This document shows, one piece after another, positions 13,178 through 23,710 of a stretch of DNA of 64,000 nt (its first letter is position 1; each line of letters begins with the position of its first letter). The notes beneath the pieces were generated by a model. It saw only the letters and a list, made by a program, of their open reading frames with translations. It had not been told where the DNA came from and searched no databases. This DNA is from Parus major (taxonomy: Eukaryota > Chordata > Aves > Passeriformes > Paridae): the NCBI RefSeq assembly GCF_001522545.3, contig NC_031769.1, positions 11,953,888 through 12,017,887 on the forward strand, given 5' to 3'. The position numbers and the translations under genes were made by a program.

Positions 13178-14392
13178 TAGCTATAATTTCACATTAGAAA
13201 GGTGGTAAAAAAAAAAGATGCTGCAGTTCCCCATCACAACATGTTAACACATTCCTGATAGGATTTGCTGCATCTGATTATCTTGCAGCTGTTCTTGGTA
13301 AGGTTTCTTGTCTAGCTGGCATGGACACTGTGAGAAATTGCCTTAAATAAGATAAATCCCAGATAGTTTCCTTAGGTTAGCTCCTGTTATACCTTCTTGA
13401 TAGTTAATAGCAAGTATCACCACATAGCAGTTCACAAAGGTTTTTTAAGACTGTTTAAGATTATTTTGAGAGAAAATATCAGAACAAAAACATAACACAA
13501 ATTATAAGCCGGTTCCCCCCAGCTGTCACAAACACAATGAAAGTCAGTTTGGCTTTATTGAAATTATCACCCTTGATCAGGAGCATATACAATGAGGTAA
13601 TTCCAACTGACATAAGATGTTACCACAATCAATGCATCCTGCTTTCTGGAGAAGCCTGAGTTCTCAAATGCTCCCTCATTCCTGCAATGATGCCTTACCA
13701 GTCACTCTGTGAGTACAGTTTAACTAGACTGGCTTCATGCTTCTTGGCTTTTAATCCAGTCAATTTATTATATTATGTATTTTCTTGAGTGACTGTTACT
13801 AAGGCAAGAATAGATCATTATTCTAATTACATTCTTTCTAACATTTGTCATTTATATACGTAGCTTTATATGTTTTTATGAGCTCCATTTTATATTTTGC
13901 CCAATGTGTCTGACTTTAACAGGAACTTCAAATCACCAATAAACCATTGTTTGAGACTCCCTTGTTTAGCTCAAATCTCCTCAGTTCCCTTATGTGTCTG
14001 TAACATAACCAGTCTGGCCAAAGTCTTCCATTTCCACCCACAGTAATTTCCAAAATGAGATCACGATTCATTCAGTGGTGCTTTTATTCTGAACACAAAC
14101 TTATGTTTAAATAGCTTCATGACTGGCATCTACTCTTACAAAGTCTGAAGAACAATTTACAAAGGGATTTCCTTTTAGATCCCTGTTATTTATGAGCTGC
14201 ATGACATAAGCATGTAAAGCTCTTTTAAAGACATAATGGAGCTTTTAGTGAATCTCCCCATTAATTGGTCTTAAAGAATTTCTGGTGCTAATGTGTTTGC
14301 AATTATTTTTTTAGTGTCTTGGTTTCAACAGCTCCAGTTACTGCATCTCCTACTGTGTTGCATCCAGGAATGAAAATGTAGGGGGTGAGAAA

Positions 14393-14447
14393 TAAAAAAA
14401 AACCCACGCATTAAAAAAAAACCCCACGAAACCAAAACAAAACCCAA
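14393..14447 (+). repeat. A/C-rich low-complexity tract
   Basis: The plus strand here consists almost entirely of A and C, with A-runs of eight or nine separated by CCC or CCCC. Similar A/C-biased tracts occur at about 24468-24527, 30238-30275 and 33448-33541. No element boundary can be defined. Confidence 0.7.
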
Positions 14448-15221
14448 AGGATTTAGGAGACAAAACTGAATATCCATTTGTGTATAACTGGGGACCAAAT
14501 TGAGAATTTACTATTAGTTGCAAAACTAATTTTCTAGAGACTAAAAGCAAGTGTTTATTTTAATTAGCAATGACTGTTAGCACCTATTATGACACCTTAG
14601 CAATTGATGATCTTTCAGGCAGCCTTAATATAAGAAGCTGACTTTAAAGAAGTATTGCTATTATTATTATTAATGCCTTACAAGAAAATATTGAAGTAGT
14701 TATTTTTTCACCTTGGTCTTGCAAATATACAGTAAACATTAGATTATACTATCAATATGCAGTTTTTGGGTTGTTCTCTATAATTTTTCAACACTGCTTG
14801 GAAAATTTGCTTTTTGACTGCACTAAGCTCTGAGAAAATTATTTCCACAGAATTTGGTGCTAAAATTCACTCTACGTTAGTACTGGTAAAAAAAGATTGC
14901 ATACTTAAGCATCATTCCTCATAGTTATATTACTTTACCTTTATCTACACCAAGGTTCACAGTCCATGCTATTTTTGTCACATATTCAGTACAGCCAGGA
15001 TTTGGCTAGGTTCTTATGAAATGCTGCTGCACAGACAATGTGCATTTTTTTGCAGCTTTGAACAACTTCAGTTTCAAAGGCTTCCCATCAGATTGTGTCA
15101 GTTCAGCTATCCCCCTTTCTAGATAGTTTATGGGTAACTTTCTAGATAATTTATTGATAAGTTAACAGCACAGACCACTGAGGTATGCTATTGATCATTT
15201 CACTCTGCTGGCAATACTGAC

Positions 15222-15925
15222 AATGTATCCAGGCAACCCTGGAGGTACTGACAGACTGGGGAATGAGGGGCTGGAGAGCAGCACCATGGAAAGGGAACTG
15301 GGGTCCTCCTGCTCCATGGCAAGTTGAACAGGAGCCAGCAGTGCCCTGGCAGCCAGGAGGGACAGCCCTGTCCTGGGGGCACCAGGCACAGCATGGCAAG
15401 GGAGGGGATTGTCCCACTCTGCTCTGCTCTAGGGTGGCCTCACCTCCAGTGCTGGAGACAGTTCTGGGTGCCACAACCTAAGACATTAAACTATGAGGGA
15501 GCATCCGAAGGAGAGCAGCAAAGGTGGTGAAGGTCCCTGAGGGAAAGCTGTATGAAGAGCAGCTGAAGTCACTTGGTCTGTTCAGCCTGGAGGAGACTGA
15601 GGGAAGACCTCATTGCAGTTACAGATTCCTCATAAAGGGAAGAGGAGAGACAGACACTGATCTGGTGGTAACCAGTGAATGTGTGTCAGGGGAGGTTTAG
15701 GCTGGATATTAGGAAATCTTTCTTCTCCCAGAGGGTGTTTGGTAACTGGAACAGGTTCTCCAGGGAAGTGGTGGCAGCACCAAACCTGGCAGAGTTCAAG
15801 AAGTGTTTGGACAATGCTCTTGGGACCATGGTGTGATTCCTGGGGATGGTGCTGTGCAGGCCCAGGAGTCAGACTTGATGGTCCTTGTTAGTCCCCTCCA
15901 CTTCAGCATATTCTGTGATTCTGTA
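15222..15925 (+). mobile_element. CR1 LINE, 5'-truncated 3' fragment
   Basis: This is the 3' end of a chicken-repeat 1 non-LTR retrotransposon in plus orientation. It starts within the C-terminal part of the reverse transcriptase ORF. The plus frame at 15324-15530 still shows the decayed family motif, with SQQC near its start and VPLCSALGWPHLQ near its middle, where CR1 has the conserved VPLYSAL-RPHLEY block. The region after about 15530 follows the CR1 segment with the SYEERL-type and GDLI-type sequence and then the 3' UTR. The element ends in two CR1 octamers (15910-15925). Frameshifts and stops break the frame, so it is a dead copy. The 5' truncation is the normal result of incomplete reverse transcription. 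The left boundary is approximate. Confidence 0.93.
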
Positions 15926-17129
15926 ATGTGTTTTCCATTTTCTGACCAAGTGTTTGTCTTATCCATGGGCAGTCTTCCTTTTTCATATGGATGATTGTGC
16001 ATAAATATGGAAAGACTATAAAAGAGTAAAAATGGTGCTTTGGGTAGACAACCCCTATGCAGATGCATCATCTTCATGACCATCTACTACTCATTCAGAA
16101 AAACCTCCAGCAAGTTAAATTTCCAAGTGCATTTTGGAGATTCAAGTAGATTTTATGAACCTACTCTCCAGGTCACTTCTAACCAAAGAGCTGCAGTAGG
16201 TTTGTTTGGACAAAATTAATATACAGAAAATCCGGCTTTCTATTCCCTAATACATCAAACCTCTCATGTTGAGTCTTTACTGCAGATTGCCTGATCTGTG
16301 TGGCATGGCTCTAAAACAACAGATTAGCATTTCTCCAGATTTTCCAGAAATACTTTTTAAAATTTGGTATAACATTAACCAGTTTTGGGCCCTTTGAGAC
16401 ATATGCATTTCTGAGTGGAGGATTGAATACCACACTTATGCTCACCTATTGCAGCCTTCACTTCTGTTTAGGACTTCTGGGTAATTCATGCTTCTGCTAA
16501 TTCATTCTGCAGTGCTTTTTTCCTCTTATTCAGTATGAATCACATTCTCTTTTCTCATTTGAAAGTAAAGATGATTAGGTTTAAGGACCTCATCACACTT
16601 TTTCAAACTGAGACAACACACAGAGACAGGTTGTCTACTCAAGGCACTATTTTTAGTCCTTTCTGGACTTTGCACATCTATGCACTATCATCCATATGCA
16701 GAAAGAAAAATGAAATGGAATAAATTCAAGCTTTGAAAAAAATTGGTCAGAAAATTTCAGAGGTCAAACACTTTGCTGAGTAACTCTGATTGTTGATAAA
16801 TAGAAGAATGTGGGGAATCTATTTAAAACAACTTGGAACACTCTTGGAAGGCTCTTGTTCTTCTGAGCAGGGTCATATGAAATGGTCATCTGATGTGTAT
16901 GGAGCTTGACTGACATAAATCTGCAAAATCTCATGCAAAGAAACGGCATCAAAACAGGGTCATTTTACAAAATAAGCAGGATGAAAGCAGCAGTATTAAT
17001 TGGGATATGAGTAGGGTTCATGAGTCCATGTGTTTAACCATTTACTGTAATTTGTCAATGTAGTTCTTAGTAATAGGAGACAAGACATGAAGAATGCAAA
17101 TCTGACTCTTAAGAATACACTGATGTTAT

Positions 17130-17235
17130 CACTGGAGCTTTAATTTCTTTCATTGTACTAAATCAAATGAATCTGCAGTGATTTAAAATCATCAAGCTGC
17201 TCGCATAAATCACAGATTAAAGAGTTATGACTTTT
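17130..17235. promoter_or_regulatory. Candidate conserved noncoding element
   Basis: A non-repetitive stretch with several AT-rich homeodomain/POU-like cores (for example a TTTAATTTC block and an AAATCATCAAG block) interspersed with GC-containing words (CAAGCTGCTCGC). The texture resembles vertebrate enhancers. No conservation data were available, so this is a low-confidence pattern call. Confidence 0.15.
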
Positions 17236-20200
17236 TCAATATGAAAGGAAAGAGGACCCAAGTCACTCCTCAACCTTCTTACTTGGTCTTAGCTTTGTAC
17301 TACCATACAGCTACTCCAGAAATTATATTCTACAACATCCTCTACTGAAAATCTGGTTTTATCCGAAAGGTTGTAGTATTAATTACACTTTCTATCTGTA
17401 GCCTGTATGTTGTCCCTTTCTACCTCCTCAAGGTAGGCAGGAGGATCCAGACAGTGGGATATTAGGGACCTGTCCAAAAGAAGCTACCTCTGCCTGTCTG
17501 CCTTGGCATCTGTTTGACTTGCTTGCATTAACACCTGAGCTGGAAACAGAGAGCTTTAAGCTGTTGTTTGGGTTGTCCACAAGAAAAAAAAAGTGTGGGT
17601 GTTTTGGCATCTCTGGCTGATCTGCTCTGCCTCCCAGTCAGAGTTTCTGGATGATCAATAGACTTAATATTATCTTCATGCTGGTGTTCTGGGGCATTGT
17701 GGGAGGCATCATGATTCTTTCCCTATGGAAGAGCAGTGAGTTTGGAGAGGTTCTGTAGCCACTACAATGTGTCAATGCACAGGAGAGGTCAGGCTGAGCT
17801 GCAAAATATGTCAACAGAGAGATGGTTGCTATTGTTTCCATGGTGGTGAGTGCAGGCAGGAATGCTGAAATGTTTACATTCTTTTCATATGCAGCCTGCT
17901 TACATTTCTGGTGTACTCCTTTATCCATCATCTGCTGAATTCCTGTAGTGAATCATGTATGGACAAGCTCCAGCTGATGGTTATTTTATACTCAGGTGCT
18001 GATAAGAGTGTCTTCCTGTTTGTGTCAGCTTCTGCTCCATAAACGACCTCAGTGACCCATTTCTCCAGTACTCTGGGTAAGAAGTGAAAGCTTTTCCCGG
18101 ATTATACTGTTAAACTGAAATTAACCTTCAAAGAGCTTTAGCAGTGGTGTTAATGTATCAACATATTACACAAAATGGTTTGAAGTGCATACTAATTTTC
18201 ATGATGGATGAGAGAGTTTTGGAAACTATAACTGCTTATTTTGGGGTTTAAAGTAGTCTCCAAGATTAAATTCTATTTCATCAAGCTTTGGATGTGTGTT
18301 GTATGAATATCTACCTATAAACTCACCTTGTCTACTTCTAACAGGGAGAATTGGGTACTTTAAAATAGGTGTGGTTCCTTGTGCTCTAGAAATGCCTTGC
18401 TGTCTCCTCTGGCTAGAGAATCTGGGTGATGAAACCAGCTGTAGATGTCTACACTACTCATATCAAAATTCGGTAAAATGAAACTGACCAAGTCTGTCTG
18501 GGATTAAGTTACAACTTCATGGGGTTGGTTCTTTTAAATCTGCAATGCACAGCCTTTGGTGCAGTTTGATGGTGGTTACTGGGAAGGAGAGGAAACATAT
18601 TGCTTCCATGGATGATATGTGTGCTGCACTACAGTAGTTCCCTCATGGCTATAACAGAGCATTTCATCTACTGATGGAATATGTTCTCCAACAAAATAAT
18701 TATAAATAAATGATGACAATTTTGAATAACAGAAATGCCCTTAAGACAATACTAGTCTTCATTTGTCTTTACTTCAGACCTCAAGAACTGGACTTCTCAA
18801 TTGCATGGTCTGTCACACCTTTTTTGTATTTCACAGTCTTGAAATGGGAGACAAGATTGAGAGAGAAATATTTCTTATTTAAAATTTGAGCTGATATTGT
18901 ATTGTTTCATGTTCAAAATCTCTAGAAAGAAAAATTGATTTCATAGTAGCTTAATCATTCTGGCCTTTGGTGCAAGAAATGGGAGGAATTTTGAAAAAGA
19001 CAATTTGAATTACATACAGATGCATTATACATACACATATATACATTGAGATATACAAGATAAGCCCTGTCATGAGAATTATGTAGAGACTTATTTTACT
19101 TTCAAAACATCTGTGTTTAAAACAGCGTGATTTGCTCTCTAAACTTGCAAAATAGACCTGGTTTTAGCAATGTATTTACAGATGTTTAAGATGGATACCA
19201 ACATTAAAGGTTGAATGTTATTGCTTACCTGCACATCCTTTCTTAAGTCAAGAAGTTTTTAGCTGTCCTGAGAAAGAGAAAAACTGAAAAAGCATAATTG
19301 CATTAATATCCTTCTAGAAAAATGACTGAAAGAGGTAGCAGTGGATAGGGAGCCTAAACTATTCACATTCTTAGCAATAAAAAAGAGTGATATTTGCATA
19401 ACGATACAACATTATTATCTAGAATAAATTGTAGAGTGGACAGGACCTGTTCAAATTATAATGCATAAAAGGCAATGAAATATTATCAAGTTGCTTTTCA
19501 GAAGTATTAACATGAAACTGTGTTATTTTTCAGAATTTAAGCAGTCTTTAAATTAAAAAAAAAGAAAAACTAAGGGAAATTTATGGGAGTACTCACATTA
19601 ATTGAGACACATACATCTATCCTGATGTCAATATTAATCTTTGTCAAAAGATAGACACACCAAGACTCATTCAACCCCCTTTTTTTGTTGATTATACAGC
19701 TCTGTAGTTGGTGATGTAGCCAATAACAGTGCATGTTGCAAATCCAGAACTTGGTGACCAAACACTATTTTGTCCACACCTTCCATTAAGTGTCAATTGG
19801 TGAACTTATGCATTATATTTAAAATAATAATGATAATAATTAAAAAAAAAATAAAAAGGAAATTTCACTATTAGGTTAATAGAAATCATGCCTTTGGAAA
19901 AATACATGTTTGTATTTGGCATTTGTATAGGGACCAGTTAATTCATTCAGAGTTTTGAAGCAGTAAGTCTATGAAGAGGTTTCATGGTAGTGATTAAGTT
20001 TTATGACTCATTGTAGGTACACAATCGATTGGCACAATATATATATTTGATTTTGCAGTATTTTACACATCATTTTTGGCTGTAAAAACTGAAGCCAGCT
20101 TCGTAAAGAAACTATAGCTCTGTAATTGGAAAAATGTGTGCAATAGTACCAGTGGCAGCAGGAACAAATGCCTTTTGGACTAAATCGGAGTAACTCAGCT

Positions 20201-20375
20201 GAGTGAGACATTGTGGACTGAAAAGCTGTGTGTGAGGAGTTATATATTCCCTCCTTGTATGGAACAATTTTTTGTGACAATTTTATGGAACAAGTTTAAC
20301 AATGCAACACAAAGTATAATTCTTAATCTCAAGAGAAGAGTGAATAATAAGGGGGAAAAAAAGAAAACTAATAAA

Positions 20376-20385
20376 CCCCCCCCCC
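20376..20385. repeat. C10 homopolymer
   Basis: Ten consecutive C in an otherwise A-rich context (preceded by a G5-A7 run about 25 bp upstream). A similar C9 run lies at 61411-61419. Confidence 0.9.
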
Positions 20386-20601
20386 GAGTAACACAAATTG
20401 CTCGACTTTCCTCCATTTATTTTCTAAAGAACTGGGATGAGATAATGGCTTATATGGTTACTGGCAGACACATACAGCAAAATAGCTACAGCACAACACA
20501 GAAAAAGGTAAAAGACAGGAAGTAGTCAGCAGTAATAAACTCCACAGATTATTTCAAAGGTCAATTTAAATGGAAATATATAAATATACATATATAATTA
20601 A

Positions 20602-20620
20602 ACACACACACACACACACA
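20602..20620. repeat. CA dinucleotide microsatellite
   Basis: About nine AC/CA units, flanked on the left by an AT-rich TATATA-like stretch. Likely length-polymorphic. Confidence 0.95.
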
Positions 20621-20958
20621 TGAGGATTTTATTACTTGATCATTCCTGGTGGTTTTGTATCCTGAGCAGGAGTAAGGACACTTCCTGGAGAACAGCAATG
20701 TAGCTGGAGTCCCTCTGGTTAGCAGTACATGCAGTGACAGCTGTTCAACCTTTAAAGTGAAAAGCATGTGCTGCTCTGCACCCTTCCTTCATTGTTACCA
20801 GAATAGCTCTGTCCTGGATTAAGCCCAAGAATATCTACAGAAGAAACAGAATTAAACCCTCTCCCAGCACCTATAGCTCTATAAAACATTTCCCTAGTAA
20901 CTTAACCATAAGCCATGTCATTCAGGAGTGATGACAGATGTGCCACATATCAATATTG

Positions 20959-21150
20959 AGAGTGGTGAGAGAGTCACCGGTTGCCCAGAGAAACTATGGA
21001 TGCTCAGTTCCTGGAAGTGTTCAAGATGAAGTTGAACAGGACTTTGAACAACCTGATGCTGTAGAAGGTGTCCTTGCCTCGATGGCAGGGGATTAGAATT
21101 AGATGATCTTTAATATCCCTTCCAATCCAAACCATTCTATGATTCTATGA
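20959..21150 (+). mobile_element. CR1 LINE 3' fragment
   Basis: About 190 bp of the CR1 3' UTR in plus orientation. It contains the family's conserved blocks in order: the GTGGTGAG-like start, TTGCCCAGAG, GGAAGTGTTCAAG, the GATGGCAGGGG-like block, and TAGATGATCTTTAA followed by CCCTTCCAATCCAAACCATT. It ends in two ATTCTATG octamers at 21134-21149. It is noncoding. The 3' terminal type differs from the copies at 15222-15925 and 22329-22457, so it belongs to another CR1 subfamily. Confidence 0.95.
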
Positions 21151-22328
21151 CTTGCAAATCTTTCGTTTTTGTCACTCTGCTCTGTGTTCTTCTGTTATTT
21201 GGGAAGAGGGAGTTCATATAGTCAGTTTCTTTTAGATAATTGTCCTTTTTTCCCCTCTTGTATTTCTTTCTATCTCAGCCTTTCCACAATTCTTTAAAGC
21301 TACTGTATCTTGTTTATTTTAAAAGAATTTACCTGAGAGGAAGAGACACTGATATTATCTCTAACATACTTAGTGCAAAACAAGTTTCAGTTCCTGTAGT
21401 TCACTTTCAATCTGTGTGAACATTGACTATTGACTGCTTAACCACAGTTTTACTGGGATATCTGACTGAAAAAGTGTTTAATGAAATTCATAACAGTGTG
21501 AAATTTAACTGCAGTGAAATTTTCTACCTTGAAATTTGCTGGTACTAGAGGAAAACATAATGCGTAACAGTTCTGTGCTCCAACATTTGCATTTACTGGT
21601 TATAGCATTCATCCAGAATTTAACTTGCCTTCAACAGAACAAGCCTAACTTATTTAATATGACTAGAAGGGGAGCTGTTAGAGTAAGACAAGAGCAGTAC
21701 AAGCATGTAAAATTCTATTTATCTATGACAGAGCCCAAGGGGCTCTGAGCCGCCTAATAAGAATCCATTCTCTGCCAGTCTTCACTATGAAGAGCTAGAG
21801 ACCCCTGAAGAAATGTTTATCAATGGTAATTGGACTGCCATGGCTTAGTAGTGTATCATTAATTATATAATTGCATTTGATTAAAAATCCTTACAATAGC
21901 AGTTCGCATTTGATCTGGTCTTTTTGATGAAACTAAAAAGAAAATAATAGAAAAAACTTACTGTGCATTAGTAATTGTTAAATTACATTAAGGATTAGTG
22001 CTGCAACTTGCAGTTACCAGTCTCTTAATCTGTTACAATGCTAGAAAATATTACAGTTACAAACAGTCTTAGACTTTGCATGTTGACTTCAGCCCTTTTT
22101 GCTAATGTTAAACACTAAATTGTACAAAAAACATCTTGTTGGTTTTAATGGAGTTACTTCCAGCGTAACTTCCAAATTTTCTCTAATTACAAGTATTTAT
22201 GGGAGAAAGAAAAAAGAATTTTTAAAAAGGATGGACTTAGCCTACTCCTGACTGATTTGAAATTTTTCCACCTAATCTTTGGTGTCTCATATAGAGACTG
22301 AGAGCAAAGGCAGCTTCTGAGTATCTGT
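21151..22328. other. Unique sequence between two CR1 fragments
   Basis: No gene recognised. The block at 21770-21960 is annotated separately as a candidate conserved element. The open frame at 21536-21748 has no recognisable product. Confidence 0.55.
21770..21960. promoter_or_regulatory. Candidate conserved noncoding element with homeodomain cores
   Basis: This non-repetitive stretch packs three TAAT-type homeodomain cores into a short distance: TAATTG at 21827-21832, TAATTA at 21860-21865 and TAATTG at 21868-21873. A TTTGATTAA LEF/TCF-like word follows at about 21877-21885. Such clustering is typical of developmental enhancers conserved across amniotes. The motifs are seen directly; enhancer function and conservation are inference. 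AT-rich DNA produces TAAT cores by chance often, so confidence is low. Confidence 0.25.
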
Positions 22329-22457
22329 GCTCAAGTGTTTGGACAAGAGTCTCAGGCCCATGATGTCGTTCTTGGGGTGCCCCGTGCAGAGCCAGGGGCT
22401 GGACCTGATGACCCTGATGGGTGTCTTCCAGCTCAGCTTATTCTATGTTTCTGTGAT
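22329..22457 (+). mobile_element. CR1 LINE 3' terminal fragment
   Basis: About 130 bp of CR1 3' UTR in plus orientation. It starts at the GTTTGGACAA block, passes through CTCAGGCCCATG, TTCTTGGGGTG and GCAGAGCCAGGGGCTGGACC, and ends with degenerate octamers (22440-22457). Block order and wording match the 3' end of the copy at 15222-15925, indicating the same or a sister subfamily. Heavily 5' truncated; noncoding. Confidence 0.93.
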
Positions 22458-23350
22458 ATCCACAGAATTTCAGTGCACTCCGCCTGCATATTAAATGAAC
22501 TGAGTAAGGTTCTGTCCATGACAAATCTCAAGGTCCTTCGGCAGGCGAATGAGCTGTAGCAGTCTGAGGTCAGTTTTTAGCTGCCATGAGATCAGAGCAA
22601 CAATGCCCTTAAAGGCTGCAGGTCTAATTGAAGTCATGGATGCTGGCATGTGGTAACACCCTTTAAACACATCTCTGATCTCTGACCCTGCTCCTCAATG
22701 ACAGCACAGTTCAAGGACCCAGGAATGTTTTCAGCATGGACAAAGCACACTCAGGCACAGAGTCACTCCTAGCTCATTTCTATGCACTGACACATAGGAA
22801 AAAGGACATAGGACATAGGACACATTGAAAGCTGTGCCGTAGCCTGGGACAGGTCTAGGGTCCTGTCTTATTGCCACAATTATTTCTTCAGCAGGCAATT
22901 TTCAGTTGTGGGGCATTGGATGAGTGCAAGAAGATCCTTTCAGTTTTTAAGTGTTGCTTTATCAAGATGCAGGAGCCAAAGCAAAGCCAATAACCTTACT
23001 AAGTTAATTGGTAAGGCTGTTCTGGTTATTTGGGTCTCTGTTCCCAGCACGCAGAGGGCCATATCATCCAGGCCTGAAAAAACTCTTCCCTGATGGAAGC
23101 AGACTTTGACTGCTTTGTTACTACTAAAAGCAGAGATAAAGCACCTTCTCTAGCTCTGAGGGCATGTGGCAGAGCTCAGATATACAAAGTTAACCCAAAT
23201 TTCACAGTGATCAGAGGTGACCATACTCAGACTGCTGCAAGGGAATGTCTCTCTAGCCCAAGGGCTTCAGCATAAGTACTGGCTTGGCCCTTGCCCATGG
23301 TTTGGGACAGCAGATGAACCACACTAGGGTCTACTCTGATTGTATGGTTA
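22458..23350. other. Unassigned sequence between a CR1 and an LTR
   Basis: No gene or named repeat recognised. A small imperfect repeat of the 7-mer GGACATA occurs at about 22799-22822. The part at 22860-23290 is somewhat richer in G and C and directly abuts the LTR. I looked for a primer-binding site or retroviral coding remnants there and saw none. Confidence 0.5.
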
Positions 23351-23609
23351 TGTAGTTGATTGTGTATAGGGAATAAAACAGTACAATGGAACTGATAAAG
23401 GACCCTGATATCTTAGGCCTGTTGGAGCAGAAACTGGGAGAGACAGACACAGATAAGTGCTCCCTGGGCAATAAGTGACCAAGAAACACATTGTGAAACT
23501 TTGTGATAAGATAATGTTACCAGGTGAAGTGATGTCATGAAGAATGCATAACCAATGTAAATTGCTACCAAAAATAGAACCCAATATAAGTGCCACACAA
23601 GTAAAACCC

Positions 23610-23617
23610 TATATAAA
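23610..23617 (+). promoter_or_regulatory. TATA box in the ERVK-like LTR
   Basis: TATATAAA, placed about 22 bp upstream of the AATAAA signal. That is the arrangement expected for a compact retroviral U3/R junction. Confidence 0.6.
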
Positions 23618-23631
23618 CACCTTGTATACTC

Positions 23632-23637
23632 AATAAA
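23632..23637 (+). terminator. Polyadenylation signal in the ERVK-like LTR
   Basis: AATAAA following CTC, with a TG-rich segment downstream (from about 23640). It marks the R region and supports the plus orientation. Confidence 0.6.
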
Positions 23638-23710
23638 ATTGGCTTCTGATCTCAGCTTGGATGTCCTGGTCTCTCAGTTGCTGATAATTGTGTCATCAAG
23701 ACCCTGGTCA

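Larger units (their letters stand above)
10510..15221. other. Unique AT-rich sequence, no gene recognised
   Basis: No exon or RNA gene is recognisable. Small-scale features are a poly(A) run at 13163-13177, an A/C-rich low-complexity tract at about 14393-14447, a short ATT repeat near 14660, and an imperfect 23-bp tandem duplication at 15116-15161, which ends about 60 bp upstream of the CR1 fragment. Confidence 0.6.
15926..20958. other. Unique AT-rich sequence, no gene recognised
   Basis: No coding exon or named repeat is recognisable. Features seen are a conserved-element-like patch at about 17130-17230, a short AT repeat near 20037-20045, a C10 run at 20376-20385 and a CA microsatellite at 20602-20620. 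Open frames such as those near 17638-17931 and 20211-20525 have no recognisable product. Confidence 0.6.
23351..23698 (+). mobile_element. LTR of an endogenous retrovirus (ERVK-like)
   Basis: A stretch of about 350 bp with LTR architecture in plus orientation: a TGTAG start, a U3-like body, a TATA box, a polyadenylation signal about 20 bp further on, and a short U5-like tail ending near TCATCA. Length and layout resemble short avian ERVK-type LTRs. Both ends are uncertain: I found no clean 6-bp target duplication, and the best near-match (TGGTTA against TGGTCA) would leave the LTR without a CA end. There is no second LTR or internal retroviral sequence nearby, so it is probably a solo LTR. 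Short open frames across it are not genes. Confidence 0.6.

Noticed and set aside
15151..15530. Cluster of open frames on both strands
   Set aside because: They are frames through the CR1 fragment. The frame at 15324-15530 holds decayed reverse transcriptase residues but is broken; the others are shadows.
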